Source: an uncultured Fidelibacterota bacterium (lineage in GTDB: Bacteria; Fidelibacterota; Marinisomatia; Marinisomatales; Marinisomataceae). Taken from it: 64,000 nt of DNA. The stretch is taken from contig CACHCR010000002.1 in assembly GCA_902578385.1 (NCBI GenBank), forward strand, positions 62,001-126,000, given 5' to 3'. Positions 55,627-64,000 of the stretch are shown in pieces. The notes beneath the pieces are model-generated. The model ran no database searches. It was not told the DNA's origin and was given only the letters and a program-made list of their open reading frames with translations. Position numbers and translations under genes: made by a program. Each line of letters starts with the position of its first letter. Positions within the stretch are counted from its first letter, which is position 1.

Positions 55627-56805
55627 TTAAATAATATTTAGTGCCTTTCCACAATCTTTAAAAGTGTCAACAGCATATACTAATTGTTCTCTTGAATGGA
55701 TTGAAGAAAGCTGTACTCTTATCCTTGCTTGATCTTTTGGAACAACAGGAAAAGAAAATGGAATTACATATATATTTTTTTCTAAAAGCATTTCAGATAA
55801 AGCTACTGCTTTTTTTGCATCATAAATCATTATTGGAACAATCGGATGTGAGTCTCCCTTTATCTCATAACCAATTTCTTTTATTTGCTCTCTAAAAAAA
55901 AGTGTATTTTGTTGAAGTTGTTTTAAAAGATTTTTATTTGAATTAATTATTTCTAAAGCTTTTAAGCATGCCACTACTAATGTAGGAGCTAAGCTGTTAG
56001 AAAAAAGATATGGTCTAGATTTTTGTCTTAAAGTATCAATAATATTCTTTGAAGCTGAAACAAACCCTCCCGAAGCTCCGCCAAGCGCCTTTCCAAAAGT
56101 AGAAGAAATTATATCAACTTTGTCTAAAACATTATAGAATTCACCACTTCCTTTACCATTTTCTCCAATGAAACCTGTGGCATGACAATCATCAACCATT
56201 ACAAGAGCATCATACTTTTTAGCTAACTTAACAATTTCATCTACAGGTGCAATAGTACCATCCATACTGAAAACTCCGTCAGTAACAATAAGTTTAATTC
56301 TCGCTGAAGATTGATTTAGTTTTTTCTCTAAATCGTTCATATCACAGTTTTTATATCTATGTTTTTGTGCTTTACAAAGTCTAACTCCATCAATTATTGA
56401 TGCGTGGTTAAGTTCATCTGAAAATACAGCATCTTTATCACTTAAAATCGTTTCGAAAAATCCGCCATTTGCATCAAAACAAGAAGAGTAGAGAATAGTA
56501 TCATCTTTACCAAGAAATTTGCTAACGGAATCTTCTAATTGTTTGTGAATGGTTTGAGTCCCACATATAAATCTTACTGAACCAAGACCAAAACCCCATT
56601 CTTGAATGGCATCTACAGCTGCTTTTTTAATTTCACTATTATTAGCTAATCCAAGATAATTATTTGCACAAAAGTTGAGTACTGTTTTACCCTTAACACT
56701 GATTTGAGCTTCTTGAGCAGTCTCAATTATTCTTTCATCTTTATAGGTACCTTGCTCTTTAATCTCATTTAATTGAGCATTTAGGATTTGATCAATGTTT
56801 TTCAT
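55627..56805 (-). CDS. kbl: Glycine C-acetyltransferase (2-amino-3-ketobutyrate CoA ligase)
   Basis: PLP enzyme of the alpha-oxoamine synthase family that splits 2-amino-3-ketobutyrate with CoA to glycine and acetyl-CoA, the second step of threonine breakdown. VLNFCANNYLGLANN, VMVDDCHATGFIGENGKGS and the PLP-lysine motif STFGKALGGASGGF are typical; 392 residues is normal. It overlaps the upstream dehydrogenase by 4 bp, and that pairing is what separates it from 8-amino-7-oxononanoate synthase (BioF). Confidence 0.94.
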   Translation of the reverse strand: MKNIDQILNAQLNEIKEQGTYKDERIIETAQEAQISVKGKTVLNFCANNYLGLANNSEIKKAAVDAIQEWGFGLGSVRFICGTQTIHKQLEDSVSKFLGKDDTILYSSCFDANGGFFETILSDKDAVFSDELNHASIIDGVRLCKAQKHRYKNCDMNDLEKKLNQSSARIKLIVTDGVFSMDGTIAPVDEIVKLAKKYDALVMVDDCHATGFIGENGKGSGEFYNVLDKVDIISSTFGKALGGASGGFVSASKNIIDTLRQKSRPYLFSNSLAPTLVVACLKALEIINSNKNLLKQLQQNTLFFREQIKEIGYEIKGDSHPIVPIMIYDAKKAVALSEMLLEKNIYVIPFSFPVVPKDQARIRVQLSSIHSREQLVYAVDTFKDCGKALNII

Positions 56806-57764
56806 TTTGCCTTATCAATTATATTATCTAAAAAATCTTCTAATTGCATGTTACTTGAAAACTTCCAATATTTTTTTGAGTTGTCACAATTTAAACTAGA
56901 GGGCCATGTATCTGCAACTGATTGAAATTTTTTCTCTTCATTAAATGAAACAGTAAAAGTAGGAAACTTTTGTATTAGCATATCACTTAATTCTTTAACT
57001 GAAAAATTTACTTCTTCAACATTAAATGCTCTAATAATAGAATTAATATTTTTAAAGCTCATAAGCTTCATTATTGAAGAAATAGTTTTATTAATGCTAA
57101 TAAAAGGAAGAGAGGTTTCAGGTAATAAATTACAATCAAAATGTTGTCCTTTTAAAGCCGCATGAATCATCTGTGATGCATAATCTGTGGTTCCTCCAGA
57201 TGGAACAGTGTCATAACTAATTACCCCAGGAAATCTGATTGATCTGAAGTCTAAACCGCAAACTTTTAAATTACTTTTTTCATGCACTCTACTTCCGTAT
57301 TGCTCAATTGCAAGTTTATTATTCCCATAAATAGTATTTGGTTTTATTATATCCTGCTCTGATGCAAACTTAATTTTTCTAGGACCATATACAGCTATTG
57401 AACTAGGGAAGAAAAATTTAGTGATATAATTATTATCAACAGCATTTTGAAAAGCACAATCAATCAAATTTCTGGAAGCATCTTCATTAACTTGAATTGC
57501 AAGTTTAGGATTTTTAGATGCAGTTTGACTTAATAGTGCTGCAAAATGATATACTTCAGAAATATAATTTTTTTTAAAAATGGAATTAATTAAATCATAG
57601 TTGAGGATAGTGTCCTTTATATAGGTCACAGAATTAATTTTTTCTTGAGAATCATTAATATCAATAGCAATCACTTTTTTATTATGTTCTACTAGTTTTT
57701 TAACGATTTTGCTTCCAAGCTCACCATTAAATCCTGTAATTAATACTTTTTGTTCCACATCCAA
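56802..57764 (-). CDS. tdh: L-threonine 3-dehydrogenase, epimerase (SDR) type
   Basis: 320 residues. NAD-binding GFNGELGSKIVKKL, YHFAALLSQTASKNP, SSIAVYGP, catalytic YGNNK (Y-x-x-x-K) and the TDH-type block GLDFRSIRFPGVISYD with GGTTDYASQMIHAAL identify the extended-SDR threonine dehydrogenases, which are unrelated in fold to zinc-dependent Tdh of E. coli. Oxidises threonine to 2-amino-3-ketobutyrate for Kbl, encoded directly downstream with 4-bp overlap. Divergent from parA, with a 72-bp intergenic region. Confidence 0.92.
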   Translation of the reverse strand: MDVEQKVLITGFNGELGSKIVKKLVEHNKKVIAIDINDSQEKINSVTYIKDTILNYDLINSIFKKNYISEVYHFAALLSQTASKNPKLAIQVNEDASRNLIDCAFQNAVDNNYITKFFFPSSIAVYGPRKIKFASEQDIIKPNTIYGNNKLAIEQYGSRVHEKSNLKVCGLDFRSIRFPGVISYDTVPSGGTTDYASQMIHAALKGQHFDCNLLPETSLPFISINKTISSIMKLMSFKNINSIIRAFNVEEVNFSVKELSDMLIQKFPTFTVSFNEEKKFQSVADTWPSSLNCDNSKKYWKFSSNMQLEDFLDNIIDKAK

Positions 57765-57836
57765 AGTTAACCCAGATAAAATGATTTTTTAAAAACTTTG
57801 TATTAGCCTTATTTAGCGTTTAAATTTTTCATTCAT

Positions 57837-58601
57837 ATGAAAAAAATTATCTCAATAATTAATCAAAAGGGAGGTGTTGGAAAAACCACCACAGCCATTA
57901 ATTTAGCTGCAAGTTTAGCAATCTTAGAAAAGAAGACCCTTTTAATTGATTTTGATCCTCAAGCTAATGCTACTACAGGGTTAAATAATTTTGATATTGA
58001 AAATGATTTCTCAATATATGATGCAATGATTGGAAGTGAAAAAATGTTAGACACTATTTCGAATACAAGTCTTGATTTTTTGCATTTTATTAAATCTGAC
58101 ACAAATCTTGTTGGTTGTGAGATTGAATTGGTTACGTTATCAAATAGAGAAAAGCAGCTTTTAAAACTTATTAATAGAGTCAAAAAGAATTATGATTATA
58201 TACTGATAGACTGCCCTCCTTCTTTAGGGTTATTAACTCTCAATGCATTAACTGCATCAACAGATGTATTGATTCCAATTCAAAGCGAATTTTTTGCATT
58301 AGAAGGTCTGAAAAGTCTTCAGGAGACCATAAAAATAGTTAAAGAAAATATTAATAGTAATTTGAATATTCTAGGCCTGCTTATTACAATGCATACAAAA
58401 AGATTGAGACTTTCAAAAAAGGTTGAACGTTTGTTAAAAACAAATTTTAAAAATAAATTGTTTAAGACAAAAATAAGCAGGAATGTTCGTTTGGCTGAAG
58501 CTCCTGATGATGGTAAGCCAGCAATAATGTATGATGTTAATTGTTCAGGAGCCAAAGATTATATGGATTTAGCATTGGAAATTATAAATGAAAAAAGATA
58601 A
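57837..58601 (+). CDS. parA: Chromosome-partitioning ATPase ParA/Soj
   Basis: 254 residues. Deviant Walker A KGGVGKTTTAINLA (residues ~10-23), DFDPQANATTGL, Walker B DCPPSLGLLTLNA and the C-terminal RNVRLAEAPDDGKPA match chromosomal Soj/ParA. It forms ATP-dependent dimers on the nucleoid and drives ParB-parS complexes apart. Overlaps parB by 14 bp (ATGAAAAAAGATAA). I saw no parS (TGTTTCACGTGAAACA-like) in the window. Confidence 0.96.
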   Translation: MKKIISIINQKGGVGKTTTAINLAASLAILEKKTLLIDFDPQANATTGLNNFDIENDFSIYDAMIGSEKMLDTISNTSLDFLHFIKSDTNLVGCEIELVTLSNREKQLLKLINRVKKNYDYILIDCPPSLGLLTLNALTASTDVLIPIQSEFFALEGLKSLQETIKIVKENINSNLNILGLLITMHTKRLRLSKKVERLLKTNFKNKLFKTKISRNVRLAEAPDDGKPAIMYDVNCSGAKDYMDLALEIINEKR

Positions 58602-59418
58602 ACAGCTCGGTCAAGGTTTAGGCGCTCTTCTAACACCCTCAAAATCAAAGCTAGAGGATTATAATCAGAGTAGTATTCTTATTAGTAAAATTAAACCGAA
58701 TCCAAATCAGCCTCGAAAGAATTTTGAGGATAAATCTTTAAAACAATTAGCCCAATCAATTGAAGAAAAAGGATTAATTAGTCCTATCACAGTTAAGAAA
58801 GTTGATAATAAATATATTATCGTAGCTGGAGAAAGAAGGTTTAGAGCTCACAAGTTATTAAATAAAAAAAGAATTCTTGCTTATGTTATTGATGCTGATT
58901 CTAATAAGGATGTAATGTATATGGCTCTTATTGAGAATATTCAAAGAGAGGATCTCAATCCAATTGAAGAAGCAAAAGGATACAAATATTTACAAGAAAA
59001 TTTACAATCTTCAATTACTGAAATAGCAAAAACTGTTGGTAAATCAAGGCCAGCAGTTTCCAATGCTTTAAGACTATTAAAGCTTCCTGATCAAATACAA
59101 GATAGTATCTTAAAAGGTGAAATAAATGCAGGACAAGCAAGAGCAATTTTACAGAGAAAAACTTCTCAAGGCATGCTCCAGATTTGGCAAAAACTATTAA
59201 CAGAGAAGATATCAGTACGTAAAACAGAAAAATTAGCTTCAAAAAGAAAGGTTTCTCCTCAATTACAAAACATGCAAGACAAGCTTTCGAGATTAATTGG
59301 TGAAAAAGTAGTTATAAATCAAAATGCTAAAACCAAAAAAGGTTTTATTAAGATTAATTTCAGTAAAAAAACAGTTGGTAGAGTATTAGATAAGCTAAAA
59401 TCAATTAAGTCTGATTAA
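58588..59418 (+). CDS. parB: Chromosome-partitioning protein ParB/Spo0J
   Basis: 276 residues. The N-terminal CTPase domain shows GQGLGALL, IKPNPNQPRKNF, YIIVAGERRFRAHKLL (the GERR CTP-binding arm) and ALIENIQREDLNPIEEAKGY; the helix-turn-helix domain includes EIAKTVGKSRPAVSNALRLLKLP. It binds parS near the origin, slides as a CTP clamp and is moved by ParA. Normal length. The M23 peptidase gene follows 4 bp after the stop. Confidence 0.96.
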   Translation: MKKDKQLGQGLGALLTPSKSKLEDYNQSSILISKIKPNPNQPRKNFEDKSLKQLAQSIEEKGLISPITVKKVDNKYIIVAGERRFRAHKLLNKKRILAYVIDADSNKDVMYMALIENIQREDLNPIEEAKGYKYLQENLQSSITEIAKTVGKSRPAVSNALRLLKLPDQIQDSILKGEINAGQARAILQRKTSQGMLQIWQKLLTEKISVRKTEKLASKRKVSPQLQNMQDKLSRLIGEKVVINQNAKTKKGFIKINFSKKTVGRVLDKLKSIKSD

Positions 59419-59422
59419 TTTT

Positions 59423-60157
59423 ATGAAATTAAGTAAATATAAAATTCTATTTATTTCTCCATTTTCTGATAAATCATGGCAAATAGAATTCAGTAGGTTC
59501 ACATTTATTTCATCAATTATAGCATTAGTAACATTATTAATTTGTTCAATAATTCTATTATATTTTTCATCACCGATTGTAAAAGAATATTTAAGAGTTT
59601 CTACAATTAATAAAGAAATTAAACAGCAACAAGAAATAATTAATAATATAGATAAGTCTATTGAAGAGATTGCGATAATGAAATCATACATTGATACTAT
59701 AATTGGTACGGAGCAATCAAACGATTTAAATGAAAACAATATTAGATATATGATTGCAAATAATTTACCATCCGTTAAACCTACGGATGGTTTAATTAGT
59801 AAATTATACGATAAAGAAACAAAGCATTTAGGTATAGATTTAGTAAATGAAGTAGGAACTCCTATCTTTGCGACTGCAAGTGGATTAGTTGTTTTGAGTG
59901 ATTTTTCAGAGGATTTTGGAAATTTTATTATTCTAGATCATCAAAATGGATATATATCCCATTATTATCATAATGAAGAAAATTTTGTCAAAAAGGGTGA
60001 CTTTACAAATGCTGGTGATGTTATAGCAAAATTAGGTAATACTGGAATGTCTACTGGCCCCCATCTTCATTTTGAAATTTGGAAAGATGGTAAATCAATA
60101 AATCCGAATACTTTTTTCGACGATTTTAATTTAAAATCTGATAAATTACCTAAATGA
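59423..60157 (+). CDS. M23 family endopeptidase, membrane anchored
   Basis: 244 residues: cytoplasmic stub, one membrane helix (IIALVTLLICSIILLYF), a coiled-coil-like stretch (INKEIKQQQEIINNIDKSIEEIAIMK), then a LytM/M23 domain with the H-x-x-x-D zinc motif HLGIDL and the H-x-H motif GPHLHFEIW, so the zinc site is complete. Cleaves peptidoglycan cross-bridges. It is between parB and a bactofilin (4-bp overlap with the latter), an arrangement known from curved or elongated bacteria where bactofilin scaffolds M23 enzymes to shape the wall. Confidence 0.92.
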   Translation: MKLSKYKILFISPFSDKSWQIEFSRFTFISSIIALVTLLICSIILLYFSSPIVKEYLRVSTINKEIKQQQEIINNIDKSIEEIAIMKSYIDTIIGTEQSNDLNENNIRYMIANNLPSVKPTDGLISKLYDKETKHLGIDLVNEVGTPIFATASGLVVLSDFSEDFGNFIILDHQNGYISHYYHNEENFVKKGDFTNAGDVIAKLGNTGMSTGPHLHFEIWKDGKSINPNTFFDDFNLKSDKLPK

Positions 60158-60498
60158 AGATTCAATCAAAAGCAACCAATAGTCAGACAATTATAGCTGA
60201 AGATGTAGCTATTGACGGAAATATGATTCTTAGTGGGAATGTTACAATATATGGGGAAATCAAAGGTTCAGTAAAAACAGATGGTGCAATCCAGCTTGCA
60301 AAAAGTGGAAAAATTTTTGGCGATGTTCAAGCATCAATGATACAAATCAATGGCTATATTGAAGGTGATGCCCATATTAACGGCCCTGCTGAGCTTTTAA
60401 AAGGTTGTGAATTGGTTGGCAATCTAAAATATAAAGTTTTAACTATCGAAGATGGCGCTCAGTTCTCTGGAAGATGTGATATAATAGTTGATGAATAA
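60154..60498 (+). CDS. Bactofilin
   Basis: 114 residues, a single bactofilin (DUF583) beta-helix domain: IAEDVAIDGNMILSGNVTIYGEIKGSVKTDG, then repeated G-x-I-x-G-D-V units (KIFGDVQASMIQINGYIEGDAHI). Bactofilins polymerise into cytoskeletal filaments on the membrane, acting in cell shape or in anchoring ParAB-parS complexes. Both partner genes, an M23 peptidase and parAB, are immediately upstream. The short length means that only the core domain is present. Overlaps the next gene by 8 bp (ATGAATAA). Confidence 0.95.
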   Translation: MKIQSKATNSQTIIAEDVAIDGNMILSGNVTIYGEIKGSVKTDGAIQLAKSGKIFGDVQASMIQINGYIEGDAHINGPAELLKGCELVGNLKYKVLTIEDGAQFSGRCDIIVDE

Positions 60499-60685
60499 AA
60501 AAAAGACTTTAAGCTCCATTATGGCTGAAAGTTATTCAGTCTATTTTGAATTTATTGGAATCATTCTTTCTTGGCTTTTAATAGCATTTTTTTTCTTTAA
60601 TGACATTTGGAGAGTTTTTATAATGATTATTGGAGTTTTTCATGCTTCATATCGTGCCTACCAACATGTAAATAATAATAATTGA
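60491..60685 (+). CDS. Small two-helix membrane protein (AtpI/AtpZ position)
   Basis: 64 residues from the ATG at 60491 (the ORF track uses TTG 60488). Two membrane helices (YFEFIGIILSWLLIAFFFF and VFIMIIGVFHASYRAY) with charged ends. Its place between bactofilin and atpB is where many bacteria encode AtpI/AtpZ, a chaperone or Mg-handling accessory of the F-ATPase, but the sequence lacks obvious AtpI motifs, so the assignment rests on position only. It overlaps bactofilin as ATGAATAA; the gap to atpB is 54 bp. Confidence 0.6.
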   Translation: MNKKKTLSSIMAESYSVYFEFIGIILSWLLIAFFFFNDIWRVFIMIIGVFHASYRAYQHVNNNN

Positions 60686-60739
60686 GATTTCCACTTTTTT
60701 TTCTGTTTTTCCTTATAACTTTCTATTTATATTTCGGCG

Positions 60740-61913
<1,174 letters not shown>

Positions 61914-61931
61914 TCAAAATAAGGAAATAAT

Positions 61932-62438
61932 ATGAATCCATTATTAACGCCAGAACTAGGCACATATGTCTGGTCATTAGTTATTTTTTTAACTGTACTT
62001 TTCGTTTTAAAGAAGTATGCATGGAATCCTCTTCTTGATTTTTTAGAAGAAAGAGAAAAGGATATTGCTGAATCTTTGGAAATGGCTGAGAGTGCTAAAA
62101 CTAATCTTGAAAAAATTAAAGATGAGTCTGAAAAAATACTTAATAAGGCAAAAAAAGAAGGCAAAACTATTGTAAGCGATAGCAAATTAAGAGCTGAAGA
62201 ATCTGCAAATAAAATCCTTGATGATGCTAAAGCAAAATCAAATGAATTTCTTGATGACGCAAAATCAAAAATTGAAATTGAGAAAAAGCGAGCAATTAAA
62301 GAAATTAAGGAAGAGGTTGTAGATTTAAGTTTAGAACTTGCTACAAAAGTTTTGCAGCGTAATGTTAAGGATGATGATAATAATAAGTTTATTAAATCAT
62401 CACTTGAGGCAGTAAAGGCAGATGAAGCAAAATCTTAA
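61932..62438 (+). CDS. atpF: ATP synthase F0 subunit b
   Basis: 168 residues. The N-terminal membrane helix (YVWSLVIFLTVLFVLKKYAWNPLLDFLEERE) and the following long charged helix with frequent alanine and lysine are typical of the peripheral stalk. Normal length. It overlaps atpH by 17 bp, so the two stalk parts are co-translated. Confidence 0.96.
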   Translation: MNPLLTPELGTYVWSLVIFLTVLFVLKKYAWNPLLDFLEEREKDIAESLEMAESAKTNLEKIKDESEKILNKAKKEGKTIVSDSKLRAEESANKILDDAKAKSNEFLDDAKSKIEIEKKRAIKEIKEEVVDLSLELATKVLQRNVKDDDNNKFIKSSLEAVKADEAKS

Positions 62439-62964
62439 AAAAGTAAATATTTACTCGAACCTTTTAAATGATGCAGTTAATTCGTTTGATGATTTTAATA
62501 GCGTCAGTATTGGGTTAGAAGAATTTAATTCTTCATTAAGAAGAGATTTATCTATTAATACATTTTTCAAATCTAAGACAATTGATAGTTCGACCAAAAT
62601 TAGTCTTTTTGAAAAAGCTGTCTCTCAATCAATGAATGGAATATTAGTTGAGGTGTTAAAAGTAGTAATTGAAAATGAAGATACTAATTTAGTTAATGAT
62701 ATTTTTAAGAGCTTTATTACACTTTCAAAAGAGAAACTAAATATAGCATTTGTTGATGTTACTTCTTCTGCTGAAATAAATAATAGTCAACAAGAAGATA
62801 TAACAAGCTCTTTAAGTGATCTTATTAATAAGAAAATCAATATCAATTTTGATGTTGATAAAAATTTAATTGGGGGACTTAAGATTAAAGTAGACGATAC
62901 TCTATATGATAGTAGTCTGCAAACAAAATTAGAAAAAGCAAAATCAAAATTGGTAGGGGTATAA
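62422..62964 (+). CDS. atpH: ATP synthase F1 subunit delta
   Basis: 180 residues. The helical N-terminal domain (IYSNLLNDAVNSFDDFNSVSIGLEEF) and C-terminal segment with NKKININFDVDKNLIGGLKIKVDD, the OSCP/delta hallmark GG-x-x-I-x-V-x-D, support the call. Joins the stalk to the F1 head. The N-terminus is poorly conserved, as usual in the family. Overlaps atpF by 17 bp and touches atpA. Confidence 0.94.
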   Translation: MKQNLKKVNIYSNLLNDAVNSFDDFNSVSIGLEEFNSSLRRDLSINTFFKSKTIDSSTKISLFEKAVSQSMNGILVEVLKVVIENEDTNLVNDIFKSFITLSKEKLNIAFVDVTSSAEINNSQQEDITSSLSDLINKKININFDVDKNLIGGLKIKVDDTLYDSSLQTKLEKAKSKLVGV

Positions 62965-64000
62965 ATGGATATTAAAACAAATGAAATTGGAGATTTGTTA
63001 AGAAGTCAAATCAAAAACATCAATGAAAATGTTGATGTAAATGAAGTTGGCGAAGTTTTAGAAATTGGTGATGGTGTTGCCCGCACAAGTGGTCTGGGCA
63101 GCGTTATGAGTTCTGAGCTAGTTGAGTTCCCAAATAATGTATTTGGTATGGCATTGAATTTAGAAGAAGAAAATGTTGGTGCAGTTCTATTTGGAGATAG
63201 TAGTCTTGTTAAAGAAGGTGATACTGTTAAGCGAACTGGTAAGGTTGTTGAGGTTCCTGTTGGAAAAGAATTACTTGGGCGCGTAGTTGATCCTTTGGGA
63301 CAGCCAATGGATGGAAAGGGACCTGTCAATGCTAAAGAAACTTTACCAATCGAAAGAAAAGCTTTAGGTGTTATGCAAAGATTCCCAGTTAAAGAACCCC
63401 TACAAACTGGATTAAAATCAATTGATAGCATGATTCCAATTGGCCGCGGTCAAAGAGAGCTAATAATTGGAGATAGACAAACTGGTAAGTCAGCAATTGC
63501 TATTGATGCTATTATTAATCAAAAATCAACTCATGATTCTGATAGCCCAGTATATTGTATTTATGTTGCCGTTGGTCAGAAAGCTTCTACTGTTGCAAAA
63601 CTAGTTGCAGAGCTTGAAGCTAATGGCGCAATGGAATATACTACAGTTGTTGTGGCAAATGCGTCTGATCCAGCACCCTTACAATATATTGCTCCTTACT
63701 CTGGATGTGCCATGGGAGAATATTATAGAGATAATGGAATGCATGGATTAATTGTGTATGATGATCTTTCAAAACAAGCTACAGCTTATAGACAAATGTC
63801 ACTTGTTTTGAGGAGACCTCCAGGACGAGAAGCTTTCCCTGGTGATGTATTTTATTTGCATAGTAGATTATTAGAAAGAGCTTCAAAACTATCTGAAGAT
63901 TTAGGTTCTGGTTCTTTAACTGCTCTTCCAGTAATTGAAACTCAAGAAGGTGATGTATCTGCATACATTCCAACTAATGTAATTTCCATTACTGATGGAC
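62965..64000 (+). CDS. atpA: ATP synthase F1 subunit alpha, 5' part
   Basis: 345 codons of the gene, cut by the window end, so the last third (about 150-170 residues) is missing. The N-terminal beta barrel ([22 protein letters not shown]), Walker [12 protein letters not shown] and [66 protein letters not shown] are the typical order. Starts one base after the atpH stop. atpG and atpD would be expected next. Confidence 0.96.
   Translation, partial: MDIKTNEIGDLLRSQIKNINENVDVNEVGEVLEIGDGVARTSGLGSVMSSELVEFPNNVFGMALNLEEENVGAVLFGDSSLVKEGDTVKRTGKVVEVPVGKELLGRVVDPLGQPMDGKGPVNAKETLPIERKALGVMQRFPVKEPLQTGLKSIDSMIPIGRGQRELIIGDRQTGKSAIAIDAIINQKSTHDSDSPVYCIYVAVGQKASTVAKLVAELEANGAMEYTTVVVANASDPAPLQYIAPYSGCAMGEYYRDNGMHGLIVYDDLSKQATAYRQMSLVLRRPPGREAFPGDVFYLHSRLLERASKLSEDLGSGSLTALPVIETQEGDVSAYIPTNVISITDG

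Noticed and set aside
57765-57836. Possible parS or origin elements near parA
   Set aside because: No TGTTTCACGTGAAACA-like palindrome or cluster of DnaA boxes was seen here or elsewhere in the window.
63006-63431. 141-codon minus-strand ORF
   Set aside because: Antisense shadow of atpA, with low-complexity Ser/Pro/Thr-rich text and no family likeness.

Overview
The window is 64 kb of AT-rich (roughly 30% GC by eye), very compact bacterial chromosome with no phage, insertion sequence, CRISPR array or other obvious transferred block. The gene content points to a Gram-negative member of the FCB superphylum. The evidence is Kdo/LPS genes (kdsA, kdsB, kdsC, lptB, lptC, lpxH), a carboxypeptidase-regulatory-domain TonB receptor, DUF2723, DUF4835 and DUF4139 proteins, a Big_5-like lipoprotein, and a PD40/metallopeptidase/beta-barrel protein. 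The closest overall match I can suggest is a marine Marinimicrobia (SAR406)-type organism; that is an inference from gene families and base composition, not a phylogeny.

Layout: 1-8990 housekeeping (tatD end, rsmA, rpsU, a sugar-phosphate mutase, valS, a DUF4139 protein, recG, DUF1844). 8991-15189 a DUF2723 membrane protein, a GT2 glycosyltransferase, a DUF4835 protein on the minus strand, and a CCA-adding type nucleotidyltransferase. 15306-21023 an efflux operon (TolC, HlyD-like adaptor, ABC ATPase, two MacB/FtsX-type permeases). 21084-28760 a long overlapping operon gatC-kdsB-pyrG-kdsA-kdsC-lptC-lptB-rpoN-argF plus a small orphan. 28767-38673 lpxH (minus), the PD40 protein, tgt, a Bcp-like peroxiredoxin, a lipoprotein, a nucleotidyltransferase, a HIT protein and a sodium/solute symporter. 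38748-49527 is a phosphate-acquisition region: tRNA-Asn, PhoB-like regulator, soluble PhoR-like kinase, TonB receptor, abundant-looking beta-helix lipoprotein, PhoU, PiT-like permease and, further on, a beta-propeller phytase-like lipoprotein. 49528-51334 has an SGNH hydrolase, a small minus-strand protein, tRNA-Arg and a two-repeat 75-residue protein. 51333-57764 is a minus-strand run (tdh-like, kbl, secD, secF, EamA transporter, DUF502). 57837-64000 is parA-parB-M23 peptidase-bactofilin-small membrane protein followed by atpB-E-F-H-A (atpA cut by the window end).

How the parts fit: the kds/lpt/lpxH genes build and export LPS; the phosphate region pairs a two-component regulator with outer-membrane capture, inner-membrane uptake and probable phosphoester hydrolysis, and I see matching 11-bp tandem motifs in front of three of its transcription units. 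The parAB-bactofilin-atp block links chromosome segregation, cell-envelope shape and energy genes, an arrangement often found near replication origins. Neither tRNA gene encodes CCA, which agrees with the CCA-adding enzyme at 13768.

The most interesting signals are: the PhoB start codon sits 5 nt after the tRNA-Asn gene with its only Shine-Dalgarno inside the tRNA acceptor stem; the PHO-box-like repeats; a tRNA-guanine transglycosylase that has lost its whole zinc site; and a recurrent 8-nt gene overlap.
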